DNA of 64,000 nucleotides from Eucalyptus grandis (Eukaryota; Streptophyta; Magnoliopsida; Myrtales; Myrtaceae): the NCBI RefSeq assembly GCF_016545825.1, contig NC_052618.1, positions 5,385,398-5,449,397 of the forward strand. The letters run 5' to 3'. Positions 10,535-22,479 of the stretch are shown one piece after another. Below the pieces are notes generated by a model. The model did not search any database, had not been told where the DNA came from, and saw only the letters and a program-made list of their open reading frames with translations. How positions within the stretch are numbered: the first letter of the stretch is position 1; each line of letters opens with the position of its first letter. The translations under genes and the position numbers were made by a program.

Positions 10535-10775
10535 GCAGCATTGAGATGGAGACTTTGAACATAAAATTGTCGCTATCAAAGAGTTCAAACACAAGGAAAC
10601 CCCTTCATTCAGACTATCTTCTCTCACAAACGTGGGCCAACCACTAGAGAGGTTTGCCGAATAACAGATGTCTTGAGCTGGACCAACCATGATTTGTCTA
10701 AATACTTAAGTCACAATTTGCTGGTTCTTATAAATGTATCTCTTTATAAATTCGAAAAGAACACTCTTGCCGAGG
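10535..10775 (-). pseudogene. REM-type B3 domain exon, unit 1 (degenerate)
   Basis: B3 domains are plant DNA-binding folds of about 100 residues; REM proteins often carry several. Minus-strand pieces KNQQIVT, YLDKSWLVQLKTSVI, SGWPTFVREDSLNEG and FELFDSDNFMFKVSIS lie in order but in different frames, interrupted by stops. WPTF...L.EGD.CVFEL is the usual second half of the domain. One of at least four tandem REM units between 10.3 and 16.3 kb. Confidence 0.6.
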
Positions 10776-11689
10776 TAGATATTTGTGAACCAATATATGA
10801 TGAGGAAAAGAATAAATACAAACGAACAATAAAGAGAAAAGGCAAACAAAATGTAAGTAAATGCTTGTATTTATTAGCTTCAGGAGTTTCAATCAATAGT
10901 CAATCAACAGTCTTAACTAATCCTCAACCAGCAATCTAAAGTCAAAATGTCTTAGGACAGTGCTCATAGACTCTACAGTAGTGTACACTATTTTGAACCA
11001 CATCCTCTTAGCCTATGAATAATAGTGATGTTCTTTACCCCTGATTAGTATTAAAAAAAAATACAATCTTTTGTTTTAAAATTGGTAATCTTATGAATCC
11101 ATAAATTAACAAAATGAAATTTCAAAACCAAAATTTTACACATATAGCCATTAACACTTAAGGGAAAATAACATCCATGTGATTCCGATGAATAACCACA
11201 ACAATTTGGGAAAACAATGGACCATAGGGCAAGATTTATATGGAATTCACTCTCTGGGTTTTCAATTTCATCACTGCTTGGGGATAATGAGTATAGAGTC
11301 TGTCTCTCCCATATTTGAAAACTATCAGGTGACCATGAGTGATGGTATGTTGTATAAATTTCCATATCCCTTCTAGAACTAAAACAGGTCACTTTTGACT
11401 TTCTTTTGTAATACAAAGACCAAGTTCAGTAACCTTGAACCAAGGCGAGTGCTGAACCAGAGATCCTTTTCAAAAAGGCAATGATAAAAGCGCGACAAGC
11501 TCAACAGAGATACCCAAAGTAGGAAATGTGTGCAGGCCTAGAAATGATAAGATCGTAACAAAAAAAAAAAAAGAGCACGGTTACAAATATAAGTGCACTT
11601 TTATCTCGTTTCATCACAATAGAATAATGGCAGAAATTGCTTTCAACTAGTATAAGGCCTAAAGTGGCTTCCAATGTAAATCCCAGTTC

Positions 11690-11950
11690 AACCTAAACAT
11701 CGTCCCTCTCATTGAGCTCAAACACGCAGACATCCCCTTCACTCAAGACAAGTTTGGCTCACAAACTTGGACCAACCATCACAGAAGTTCGCTACAGCAT
11801 CAATAGGTCCTGATGGTCACCGGCCACAATGTGTCCGAGTACCCAAGAACCACAATTTGCTGGTTTTCTTGAATGCATGTATTTATGAATTTATAAGGAA
11901 CGCTCTGCCCATGAAGACATTTGACCAGCCACTATATGATAAGACATAGG
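11690..11950 (-). pseudogene. REM-type B3 domain exon, unit 2 (degenerate)
   Basis: Minus-strand reading SVPYKFINTCIQENQQIVVL then GYSDTLWPVTIRTY matches the first half of a REM B3 domain (usually IPxxFIxxxI...). The second half, ending near CVFELNERDDV, is in another frame after stop codons. The nearby linker exon is at 12.9-13.09 kb. Confidence 0.6.
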
Positions 11951-12899
11951 AATGTAAGCATACACCAAAGCGAAAAGGCAAACAAGACGTACATCTATGC
12001 TAGTAGTTGTTAGTTTCCAAAGTCCATATTAGCAGTCTAAAAGGCTTGATGAAATGGCCTTGAATCACAACTTGCAATCTGAAATCAGAATATCATAATC
12101 CTGTGCTCTTAGACTCTACATTAAATACATGTAATCAATATAGAGACATGTTGAATTTGGTGAATATCTGAGTCACCAATCTTGCATTGTGATATGCATC
12201 GAGCAAACATGAAAAGCTGCACATCGGGTCCTAAATGGACACATATACACAAAAAGTAAGTGATCTTCTTCTGCCTGGCCAAAAAGAAGTGATCTTCTTT
12301 TCTTCTTTTCATACCATCGAGTTGGTGGCACTAATTTTTGAGGTCTAGGCCGCACTACCTTCCCTTCATTTCCGACCACAAGTTTGAACCTGCTTGCAAT
12401 AGTAGCTCTTGTAAACCATTTGTTGCTAGGGAGCAACACCCGACTAGTGTTGCCATGCTATTGCAGTGAACTCAGTCATGCCAAGCCTAGGCCTGTTGCA
12501 GTAGCTATGGCTTAAGCTGGACATTTCGTGTCGCCTCTTATTCCCAAGCCTAGGCAGCAAGAGAAAGTACTAAGTAGTCATCTTTGGGAGGAATTTATAC
12601 TTCAATTAAAAACCATTAAATTCCTAACTTATGGTTGTTATTGCCTTTCTCAAGCCTCTGATCTTGTCTCTGCACCCACCTGTCACTGGGTTATTTCCTG
12701 ATTACTGTCCCGACTCATTGTTTTTCCCTAGTCCCTTTACTCAGTTGTTAAGATGCCTGTTTAAAAAATATAGCCATGATCACTTCGAGGAAGATAACAT
12801 AATCCTGTGTTTCTATAAAAACCAATTTAAAGTGGGAAAAAATTTGCATGGTGGGGCGCATAAATATAGAATAGGTGGCATGCCTAATTGAGATATGCC

Positions 12900-13085
12900 A
12901 ATTATGAATGGAGATTTGGGCCTTACCGCCACTTCTTTCTTAAGAAAAGATGGCCACATCATTGTTTGGAAAAAGGGATACTCCCATTTGAATTCTCTAG
13001 CTTCCTTAAGGGCAGTGAGGGGCCTTGGACACTTGGAATCATGAAAAAACTTGCTCAGGAGGGCTCACTGGACATTCATGACTTA
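12900..13085 (-). pseudogene. REM B3 linker exon, unit 2
   Basis: The minus-strand frame ALLSKFFHDSKCPRPLTALK, then EAREFKWEYPFFQTMMWPSF and LKKEVAV, is open throughout. It covers the inter-domain spacer plus the first strand of the following B3 domain. It is the best preserved linker of this array apart from the one at 52.7 kb. Confidence 0.6.
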
Positions 13086-13234
13086 TCTATTCTGACCTAG
13101 ACAAAAGAAAAAAGAGAATTCTGATAAGATTGTAAGTAGGTCAAGAAAGAGAAGCAAAGCCAAAAGCAAGTTCACTTTCAATTGATTTGTTGCAACTGAA
13201 TAAATGAGGTAGAAATTGCTTCACTAATATACAG

Positions 13235-13570
13235 CCTCAAGTGACGCTTCCAATGTTCACCTCAATCAACCTAAATGAGGTCCTTACAAGCATAATTGGC
13301 GATGGAGATTTTGACCAGAAAATCATCCATATCAATGAGAGCTCAAGCATGCAGACATCCCTTTCATCCAGATAAGCTTCTCTCACCAACATGAGGCAAC
13401 CACAGAGATGTTGGATAATGGTGTTGATAGGTCTTGAGCTGCACCAGCCGTGATTTGTTCAGATACCTAAGAGTAGCGATTTGCTGGTTCTTCTGAATGT
13501 ACTTCTTTATGAATTCACAAGGAACACTCTGCCAATGTAGCATGATGAGGAAAAGATTAAATACAAACAA
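13235..13570 (-). pseudogene. REM-type B3 domain exon, unit 3 (degenerate)
   Basis: The minus strand reads QSVPCEFIKKYIQKNQQIAT, LRYLNKSRLVQLKTYQ and WLPHVGERSLSG, then a stop. ERDVCMLEL and DMDDFLVKISIANYACKDL follow in shifted frames. This order covers nearly a whole B3 domain. The damage is one stop and at least one frameshift, less than in units 1 and 2. Confidence 0.65.
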
Positions 13571-14064
13571 ACAATAGAGAGAAAAGGCAAACAAAATGTT
13601 AATATACGCTAGTATTTACTAGTTTCAGGAAATTCTATTAACAGTGTTAACTGGCTGATAGAAGTCTTCAATTCCAACCTGCAGTTTGAAGTTAAAGTGT
13701 CTCAATACAGTGCTCATAGACTCTACAATAATGTACACAATATTTGAATCGTCATGATAACGCTTCAGGAGTTGCTAACACTGATCATGTCCACCACATC
13801 CTCTTACTCTATGAATAAAAGCAATCTTCTTTAGACCTGATTAATGAGAAAAGTACAATCTATTATTTAAGAATCTGTAATCTTCTGAATCCATAATAAA
13901 TAAATAAAAATTCAAAATCAAAACTGCCCCAATTTTACTCATAAAACCATAAACATTTCAAAGAAAATAACATCTACAGTAAAAACCAAAACAACATGGG
14001 AAAACATTAGACTATAGGGCAAGATGTAGATGGCATCATGGTTGAGATATGCCAATTATGAAAG

Positions 14065-14255
14065 GACATAGGCCCTTACTGCAGTTCTCTTCTTAATAAA
14101 AGTGGCCACATCACCAATTTCAAAAGTGGATCCTCCAATTCAAATTCTCTAGTTTTTCCAAGAGCAATGGGAGGCCACGGACATGTGGAACCATGCAAAA
14201 CTTGCTCAGGAGGGCTACTTGACATTTAGACTGTTTGGTTCGATATGCACAAAAG
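14065..14255 (-). pseudogene. REM B3 linker exon, unit 3
   Basis: Minus-strand PEQVLHGSTCPWPPIALGKT then REFELEDPLLKLVMWPLLLR corresponds position by position to the linker exons at 12.9 kb and 10.3 kb. It is open in this frame but diverged (PRPLTAL has become PWPPIAL). Confidence 0.55.
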
Positions 14256-14794
14256 AAAAAGGAGAATTCTCATAGGTACGACTGTCAACCTTGTATTGAG
14301 TTACAATGATCTACACATCAGTCCCTGTGATCATGGTACTAACGTCTACATGTTCTTCATGTTAGACACAACTGATTACTACACTTAGCAACTCCTAAAT
14401 CATAATGCCACCAAATCAATATACAAAAAGATTATTAGGAGAATTTCACAAGTTTGGAGAGAGACTAAGAAAAAGAATGTGAGGTTGTACACATAAGCAT
14501 AACTTAGAAACCAACAAGTCACACCTCTGAATTCTCATGATGAGCATTTCAGGTTTTAACTTTTGCTTTGATCTTGAATCCCATCTTTTTCGGTTCATTT
14601 AGATTTGGGATGCTACATTAATGAGTGAGCATCTGGATTATTGCAAACCTCACAAACACAATAGGAATGGAAGAAGTATACTTCATTGATTCACCAAGGC
14701 TAACCAAAGGAGATATAACTATGAATACAGGATTTATTTTGGATGAGCCAAAGTGACACTTCCAGAGTTCATTTCAATCAATGTAAACCAAGTC

Positions 14795-15060
14795 CTTACC
14801 AGCTCTAGTGGAAATGTAGACTCTGAACACACATCCTCCCCATTAATGAGCTCAAACACACAACATCTCCCACATGCAGATAAGCTTCTCTAGCAAATGT
14901 GGGCCAACCAGCAGAAAAAAAGGCCCCCCTGTGTCCACGTCCATGGCTCCTGAGTTTCAACGTCCATGACTTGTCTGAATACCTGAGAGTTGCAATTTAC
15001 TTTTTTTCCAGATTATGTTGCCTGATGAATTGAACAGGAGCAGAGTCCCCATTTATGGTC
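14795..15060 (-). pseudogene. REM-type B3 domain exon, unit 4 (degenerate)
   Basis: Minus-strand pieces in order are NGDSAPVQFIRQHNLEKK, a stop, IATLRYSDKSWTLKLRSHG, FFSAGWPTFAREAYLHVGD, and CVFELINGEDV in a shifted frame. Block B holds the matching exon at 51.45-51.73 kb. One stop and one frameshift break an otherwise complete domain. Confidence 0.65.
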
Positions 15061-16079
15061 AAAAACCAACTTATGGTGAAGAAAGACCAAAACATAAGCA
15101 TACACTACTGAAAGAATCTAATCACACAATACGAATTTAAGGCAGTAGTTGCTAGTTTCAGGAGTTTTAATTGAAAATAAACCATATAATACTAGTAAAC
15201 AATCTCAACTTGCAACCCAAGGTCAAATGTCAAGATATACGCCCTGGAGTGCATAGCGTACATAACTAGAAAAGGCCTTCCATGTCCTATGTATATTTGA
15301 GACCGTGAATTTCAGCCACACAAACCACAAGTGCAGGGGAAAAGGCAAAGACATCGATGACTGGAAAATGGATGGAAGTGAAAATTTCAATCTAAGCTGT
15401 TCAATTCTTTAACTGCAGCTCGAATTTTATCAAACTACTGATTCAATTTGACAAAGTAAACTCATCTATTTTTTTCCTCAAATATCTTATTAATATAATA
15501 GAATAAAACAGTATCTCCTGTTTGACATTAATAATAAGAGTCATCAAGATCTACAATCAAACTTCAGAATCATAACTAGCCACCCTTTTATCTTTTAGGT
15601 CTTTCCCTTGAGCCACGGAGGGAGCAACATTCTTTGCAATTTGATTGTCCGTATCAACTGGTCCCCTTGTATGATTTATATAATTACTACTTTTACAGCA
15701 TTGAATAACATTGTCAAATTTCTCCATATAAGAGTACTTGGATTCTAATTCTTAACACTTGCTCCAGCAATTGCTTTCCAAAACATCTATCCACAGAAAA
15801 GGAGACAATTGTTATCTTTTCAAACCTTGACCACCAGCTTATGTCCCGATAACCGTCCTTTCATTCTTTTACCTGCTTCAACTACTTCGTTGTTAAGATA
15901 TATACCTGGTTTTAAACATACACCCATGAACAATTCAAGGAAAATAACATGTCATGTGGTTTATTACATTAAGTCAACTTGGATATAAACCAGAGTATAA
16001 GCAAAGATATAAACAACATCCATATGTTTGATTTTCAGACATGAGCTCGACTCAACAAGCGTGGGATCATACCAAGCCA

Positions 16080-16235
16080 AACTTAACATAAGAAGACCTC
16101 ATCACCACCTTTGAAAAAGGGATGCACCGTTTGAAATTTGTTGGCCGATGTAAGAGCAGTGAGAGGCCTTGGGCGCATGGGACCATAAAAAACCAGCTCA
16201 GGATGCCTCAATCTGCTCGAATGTTTGGACCTGCC
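16080..16235 (-). pseudogene. REM B3 linker exon, unit 4 (one-base insertion)
   Basis: The minus strand reads LRHPELVFYGPMRPRPLTAL, then TSANKFQTVHPFFK. It breaks at one extra A, after which VVMRSSYVKFGL continues in another frame. The paralogous exon at 52.74-52.90 kb is uninterrupted, which shows what was lost here. Confidence 0.65.
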
Positions 16236-16239
16236 TGTA

Positions 16240-17295
16240 CTTAAAAAACGACAACTTTAGAGACAGTTTCAAGTACACTTCATTAGTTTGACTTGCTATG
16301 AAAAGATTTTAGCATAAATTGGAGATAAATTTTATCCTTCCAGCATCACTTAACCAATCAAGATTACAGGTGATTCCTCGGACAATCCAGACTATATTGC
16401 GATCAAGGCGTAAAAGTGACTTTTCAGATTTTTGACAAGGCATGCAATTCTCGGAATATTTTCAAGTTCCATGATTTCTCCCTTTTTCCTGATAGAAATT
16501 TGTATATGATGTTACAGAGATATCTCTCCCTAAAGAAATTTCAACATGAGACCTTGAACACAATATATCATCTCCATCTATGAGAGGTCAAACACGCAGA
16601 AATCTCGCCAATGCTCGGGAGGGAAGCACAGAAGATGTAGATTTAAGGGCAATATATTGCTTGTTTGAGTAACTCCTGTTTTTAGACTCGAATGTGGAAC
16701 GAATTTGAAGAAGAGAGCCCTAATTCACGCACAATAATACACCAAAATCGGAAGAAACATGAACTTACCATTTGTCGGATACAGATGCGGAGAGAGTGTG
16801 ATCTTCTTCTTCTTTGATGAAGTGAGTGGACGACTGACTGTCCAGACTCGGTTGTGCCACCTCCGGCGGTGATGACGGCGACAACGACAGCGTCTGGTTG
16901 AATCTACTTGGCTCCGCTCCGCTAATTGCAGCTTCGCTTCTCGCAGTCCTGGCAATTCCTGATGCTTCATTTTTGCTCCGTCCTTTGTGAAGGCAGCAGA
17001 GGCTTCCCCCAGTTTCGCTCCACGGAGGAAGAAGAAGAAGAAAGATGGAGAAAGAGCCTTTGGCGTCAAGAAGGAGAAGGAGAAGGAGAGACCCGCTTTG
17101 CTTCCTACTGTTCAGTTAAGGATGAGCCGAGATCCATCGATAGGGTTGACGGTGATGTTGATTTGACGAAATCAATAATAGAAAAGTCACAAAAAGAAAA
17201 ATTTTATAAAAGTTGCGGCGCTGCCGAAATACTAAAGTAAAAAAAAAAATGGATGAGAGAATGACATCAATTGGATCTTACCAATTCTATGTGCA
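16240..17295. other. REM/NLR-A intergenic region with conserved leader sequence
   Basis: The part 16,560-17,260 matches 54,120-54,790 in block B. It includes a last-exon-like B3 tail (minus strand, about 16,560-16,620: CVFDL then DGDDI in another frame) and a Ser/Arg-rich stretch open in several frames. It is probably the 5' leader of the REM gene on the minus strand. No start codon could be fixed. Confidence 0.4.
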
Positions 17296-17300
17296 TTGAT

Positions 17301-18134
17301 TTATGCTGCTAACTTCTGTATGGTTGTATTGAGATCATCACCCTTCTCCCAATTCTCTTTCCAATTGTATCTGAACAGTGACACATAAACTAGTTCTGGT
17401 GTGCTTAGTGTACCCTTAGAAAAGTTCTTCATTTTCGGACACTCTTCCACTTTAATTTATAAGGATGGGAACCTAAAGATGCAACTTGGGATGGAAGAGA
17501 AGCATTCTAAGTTTGGCAGATGTTCAAGTGTCAACCAACTTAGCTTTTCAAAAGAAATCACTTTTCCTTCTCTGTTTCCATCGTCGGCCACTACTTCTTT
17601 CATTCTTTCACATCCTATTATAGTCATATAAGTGAGATGTACCAAATTTGTGACTGTTGAAGTCGTTACTAGATGTACCAATCCAGAGGAATTCTTCACC
17701 ACTAAATTTGTCAGATTCTGGAAGGATGTCTCGGTTGGAAATATTGTTGTCAAACAGGGACAATCCCAAACCTGAAATGTTTTGATGCTCTGAAGAATTT
17801 TCGACACTAAAGAGTCTTCTCTCCACACACACTTTAAGTTGTGTAGCTTGTTCAACTTAAGTTCTCTTAAATTTTCAAGCACCGGATGTTTCCTTTCTTC
17901 AACAAGCCCTTCGTTCGGGAATAAATCTTCAAAGGAGCTACATAAGACTTCAAGGCTTTGTAAATTCTGAAATCTCTCTAGGAGGAATATGGAAGGAAAG
18001 GCAGCCTTTTTATCATGAAAGCATGCTAGTGTTAGTGCTTTTAGCTTACTGAACATGTCATCCGAAAAATTTCCATCTTGTATCATCTGAATATTGTTAT
18101 TGACTAATAAAAGTCTCTCCAAGTTGGGAAAGTC
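17301..18134 (-). pseudogene. NLR-A terminal LRR exon with premature stop
   Basis: The acceptor CAG|GACTTTCCC lies at 18,134 and the natural stop TAA at 17,303-17,301 (C-terminus DDLNTTIQKLAA). The exon begins DFPNLERLLLVNNNIQMIQD. It carries irregular LRRs of the resistance-gene type: LQSLEVLCSSFEDLF, LRELKLNKLHNLKCVW, IKTFQVWDCPCLTTIFP, LTNLVVKNSSGLVHLV. An in-frame TAA at 17,457-17,459 replaces the Trp seen in the B copy (SLWSIEVEEC), with a 3-nt deletion beside it. It would remove the last 52 codons of the exon. The frame resumes intact after the stop. The LRR region senses pathogen effectors or host targets. Confidence 0.8.
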
Positions 18135-19045
18135 CTGTCGAATTGCCAATACAACAAGAAAAGTAAATTCAACAAAGTTTCGACAATAAATCACGTGCTG
18201 TAAAAGGTAAACCTACTAAGATGATTCGCATGGAAAGTGGTCCTCTTCTTAAAGTTCATTATATCTCAAGAACCTTGTGTTCAAGACTCAAGCTTTTAAA
18301 AGTCTCATGTAGAGGTTGGTCTGGTCAAGTGGATAGAGTGAATCTAAATTCAAGATCCCTGCACTCACTAAATTCATCTTTTGTAAGGAATATCTTATCT
18401 TGTTGACAAAAATTTATCTTCTTTGGAATCTTATGTAACGGGATGCACTCAAGATGTCACTAAAACATATGGGGTCCATAAATTTAGAAGTATGCTTAAG
18501 ATATAAGAAATATCTTATGTTGTCTGCAAACTTATAGCAAAAGGGATTCTAGTTTTCTATAGTATTATAACAGGATAACATGACGACTAGTGTATTAAAA
18601 AATACAGTAGAAAATAGTGCACTAAGGTACTAATGTTATTTTTGTTATAAAAAAATTGTTTGAATTGATTTTTTTAGAGTTTGTAGAAAATGAAAGAATA
18701 TAAAAGTTCAAGTGTGCAACACGTGTCAATAATGGAGAGGGCCTCTTGTCAAATCCTTATTGATGTCGCCCAAGAGCACCATTAGGTTAGATTAGGAATA
18801 TATTCTGTTATCAATAGAATACTGTAAATTTTTTGTAACTCTAGGTAATGGAATATCTTATGCATGTCCACAAATGGAAGTGTACGTAAGATATTAGAAA
18901 TATCTTAATGTTGTCGACAAACTAATAGGTAGGGAGATCATGTTTTCTATAACATCATAACGCGACATGATATGCAATGGATATGATATTAGTGACTGCT
19001 TTAAAGAACAAAGTAGAAACTAAGGGAGAGCAACTATAATCATAC
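18135..19045 (-). other. NLR-A intron with tRNA-derived SINE-like boxes
   Basis: Phase-0 intron between LRR exons, conserved at 55,685-56,612 in block B. About 18,314-18,360 holds a tRNA-promoter-like pair on the plus strand: 'tggtcaagtgg' (A-box-like) and 'aaattcaagatcc' (B-box-like). The match is loose. Confidence 0.4.
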
Positions 19046-19530
19046 CCGCTCAAATGAAGAGTGTGCTTCTTGATCTGAAAGGTCTTGTTGATTATCTCTT
19101 TGAGCCCAACTGTTCATGGATGCCGCAAAGGATAACATGCTCAGTTTGTCGCAATGAGTCACTCGTAATTCCTTCAATAATGGCCAATTCAAAGAGGGTA
19201 ACTTAGGACAAAAGCTCTTGAGTCGTGGCATGTCATGTACCACCAAAGAGGTTAGTTTTGGGAAAAGATCTTGAGTAGTATTGGAGCATGGAGTGTCATC
19301 CCCACTAGCGACTATTTCGTCGATCTCACAAGACTCCACTTGAAGTTTTCAAGTTGGGTTAAACTTGTAGCCACCCAATACGGAAACAAATTTTCAAGGC
19401 CCTTACAATTCCGAACCTCCACTTTCCATAAACAATCAAAAGTAAGAGTTTCTTGAGGAGTGTCAGTCCATATTTTGCTTAAATTGTCCATGTGGGAGAG
19501 ATCCATCGACCCAAGTTTAGGAAATTGTAC
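19046..19530 (-). pseudogene. NLR-A LRR exon with one-base deletion
   Basis: The acceptor GCAG|GTACAATTTCC is at 19,530 and the donor GAGCGG|GTATGA at 19,046. It reads VQFPKLGSMDLSHMDNLSKI, WKVEVRNCKGLENLFPYWVA and TSLTQL, then breaks near 19,348. It resumes in another frame with ESCEIDEIVASGDDTPCSN and LFPKLTSLVVHDMPRLKSF. The exon is 485 nt; the intact paralogue at 56,613-57,098 is 486 nt (162 codons), so one base was lost here. Confidence 0.8.
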
Positions 19531-20774
19531 CTGCCATATTGAGAAAAAAAAATGACACAATGAATGTGATTGCATTGAGTTATGACCTTAAAGAAGGAAT
19601 TTCTAGACTTCCCTTGTTCTCACAAATCATGAGAACTCAAGATTTTGTTAGGGACATAAATAGGGAGGGGCCAAGAATTGATTGATGCTTTTATACAAGT
19701 TGATCGACCAAAGAAAATAGTCATGATGACTAAGGCCAAGGATATGAAAATAGTCATGAAATTTATATGAACCGGATATAAAAAATAAATATAGTAACTT
19801 CAATTGTTCACAACCTTTTTCTTTTTTATGCATGGAAAATTTTTGTATTGAAAGAAAATAATTTCTTAATAGGCATGGGCAACATAACGACTTGAATAAA
19901 TAACATAATGTTATGATCTCAGCAAAAGCAAGTTGGGACAATTTACTAGTTTTACATTGGACCATTAATAACATCCTTGAAATAATATTTATTCAGATTT
20001 GAGGTGAAAAAATAAAAATAGAATCTTGTGGTGTACGAGTGGTCCACCCTTTGGCAAAAAGTGGGTGTGCACCCGCTGATCGCATTTTGTTTGTATGGAG
20101 AAAATCAAGAGTGCTTTTTTTTTTTTTTTTTTTGCTACATCATGACCTCGATGAATTGTCCATTGAAAAGTAAGTATTGATATTTTTCATTTGGTTACAA
20201 TATAATTAATGCAATTACGACTTGTCACCAAAAAAAAAAAAAAAAAAAATGACTTTCCACACTTCCTTAAATCTATCAATATTCTTAATTGAGGATTTTG
20301 ATGAGTTTTTGAAATTATCTAATAATGTGGGAGAAATCAATTATTATATGACAACTCATATTTGACACTAAAATGAAAACAATTCTATCACAACTTGTCA
20401 CTACCAAAAGATTATATGACTATTTTCATACTTCCCCAAATTTATTAGTATCGTTGATTGAGTGTTATAATGACTTTTTGAAATATTCTTAGAATGTGGG
20501 GCTAGGTATTATATAACAACTTATCCATGCAAATGACATTATAAATAAATAATTAGTGATAATTCTTACAATTAAAAAGTAAACAGATGTGTAGATACTT
20601 GTTATAATTAAACATTCTATTCTACTAGTATAAAACGATAGAAAGAATTGCGCAAAAGTATTAGAATAAGGAAAAAAAAAAAGGATTTCATCCGTCGGGA
20701 AAAAAACAAAACAAAACTTGTATAGAATCTGTAATAAAAAAAAAAAAAATGATATCGATGCGCATTTTCAAGTG
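19531..20774. other. NLR-A long intron, left part
   Basis: AT-rich intron DNA colinear with 57,099-59,356 in block B, apart from the 1.1-kb extra segment in B. Long T/A runs occur at about 20,117-20,132 and 20,230-20,249. No gene. Confidence 0.55.
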
Positions 20775-20785
20775 CCTCAGTTTCG

Positions 20786-22478
20786 ACCCAAAAAAAGAAG
20801 TGCCGGAGGAGGTCGTCATTTACTGCGTTTAGTCTTCACATGAGGAGAACTTCATGAGGCGGAATGGAAGTGTTGACTGGATGATTGAGTCCATTTATTT
20901 TTAATTTTTTATGTAGCTACCACATTAACTAAATATTGACTGTTTTTTGGTCAGATGACTCAATATAAAAAATCTCAATTCCCCTCACTTTCCTTCTCCA
21001 TCTACGCTTTCTCCTCCATCTCCAGCCACATTGAGCCCAACCTTCCCCCGTCCCCCAGCCATCGCCACCGGCGGAGTTGCCGGCGTCGCGTCCAAGGCGA
21101 CCATTGCCGAGCGTCCAACCCTCTCCATCGTGTCTGTGGTCTACCCATTCATGACGCCTCTCGTCCATGGCCGCTCTTCCCTGACATCTATTTCTCTCTG
21201 TTTTCTTTTGCCGTTTGACCTCGCAGTCCATGGACGAAGGGATCTCAAACTCGCCGTCAAGACTCATGGCCATGGACAAGCTGCGGTCGCCAGATCTGTG
21301 GAGGAGCCTCCTGGCGAGCCATGGACGAGCTAGGCTTGCGTCCATGGACGATACTAGATGACTCAGTCCGGAGGCACGACTCCAACCCCGACGATGGAGG
21401 GTGGACGGGCAACGACCACGAGCCAATCGCGGGCGACGACGGAGGGGACAATGGCAGTCCATAAGCCATCGTTGCTCGCGACGGGACTTCCAGATCTGCA
21501 ACCATGTCTCTAGCGACAGCGGCTCGTCCATGGCTGCGAGCGGCGGTGGTCGACTTCCAGATCTGCAACTCCGTCGCTATGGACGGCCAGATTTCGAGAT
21601 CTGTAGAACTATGAGACGGACAAAACAGAGGAAGTAGGCCATGCTCGGCTTGGACATAGCGGGGGTCAGCCTAATCAAGGCGCCAGTGACTCCGCCGTTG
21701 GTGATAACAGAGGAGGGGCGGAGGTCGGGCGGCTGTGGACGAAGGAGGAGCAAGAGAGGGCTGAAGAGAAGAACTTTTAATTTTTCTTCGCCGGAATCAA
21801 CGCCCCGACCGAATCGACGCTGAAATCGCTTCCGCATCGGAGATCCACCTCGATCCACCATAACCAACAAGCTCCGGTTCGCGTAATCACTCGGAACCCA
21901 CGCATGCACGCGCCTAGAGAGGAGGCGAGCTTCAGAGAAGCGATTCCGAAGCTTCCGATTCAACCATTGGACGGACCACCCAATCAATCGCCCCAAATAA
22001 AGAAAGTAGAGGAAGGGGGCGAGGGGAAGAAAGAAGAGTTACTATTACTTGACTCTGTAGATTTGGTTCACTTTTTTTTTTCCTCGTTGCGAAAAGGAGG
22101 ATCAAGGTGAACCGAAATGGCTGAGAGAGAACAATTCTTAAGGGGGGAGAAGTCTAAAACACCAAATAGACTTTGTCTAATTTCTTCCTTTTTCTGTTTT
22201 TGTTTTTCAGTGAGCGCACAGCAACTGATGGAGGCCAAGGCGGTGGTGGGGTTCACGTATAGAGATGCACCTTCGCGGAGGAAAGAGAGAGAGGGAGCAG
22301 AGCCATACCAGGAGGAGGAGAGCAGAGCTTCCAAGTGATGGGCTGTTATTGAAGAGAAAGGGGGAGCAAAAATTTTAATCGCTCAACTGACAAGTGGGTC
22401 CGGCGTTGCCACGTGTCAGTATGCGGATGATTCAATACGAATCCTATGCAGTGTATTTAATGCCCCTAATATTTTCCC
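20786..22478. other. GC-rich segment within NLR-A intron (uninverted state)
   Basis: About 1.7 kb, much richer in GC than its surroundings, with 'catgga(c/t)' and 'agatctg' repeated many times. Open frames exist on both strands (up to 200 codons), but they are low in complexity and none is conserved as protein. The segment lies in the opposite orientation at 59,368-61,133 in block B. A G-box (CCACGTGTCA) sits near the right end at about 22,409-22,418. A 70-90 bp direct repeat ('aactaaatattg' core) lies inside the left end (about 20,872-20,960) and just outside the right end (about 22,485-22,570). Likely a mobile or captured non-coding segment; its class is unknown. Confidence 0.55.
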
Positions 22479-22479
22479 T

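Noticed and set aside
11051..11416. 121-codon minus-strand frame between REM exons
   Set aside because: It matches intron sequence at 13.84-14.03 kb in the neighbouring REM unit, where it is not open.
20929..21996. Long open frames (up to 200 codons) on both strands of the GC-rich segment
   Set aside because: They are open in several frames at once, Arg/Ser-rich and low in complexity. The inverted copy in block B does not conserve any of them as protein end to end.
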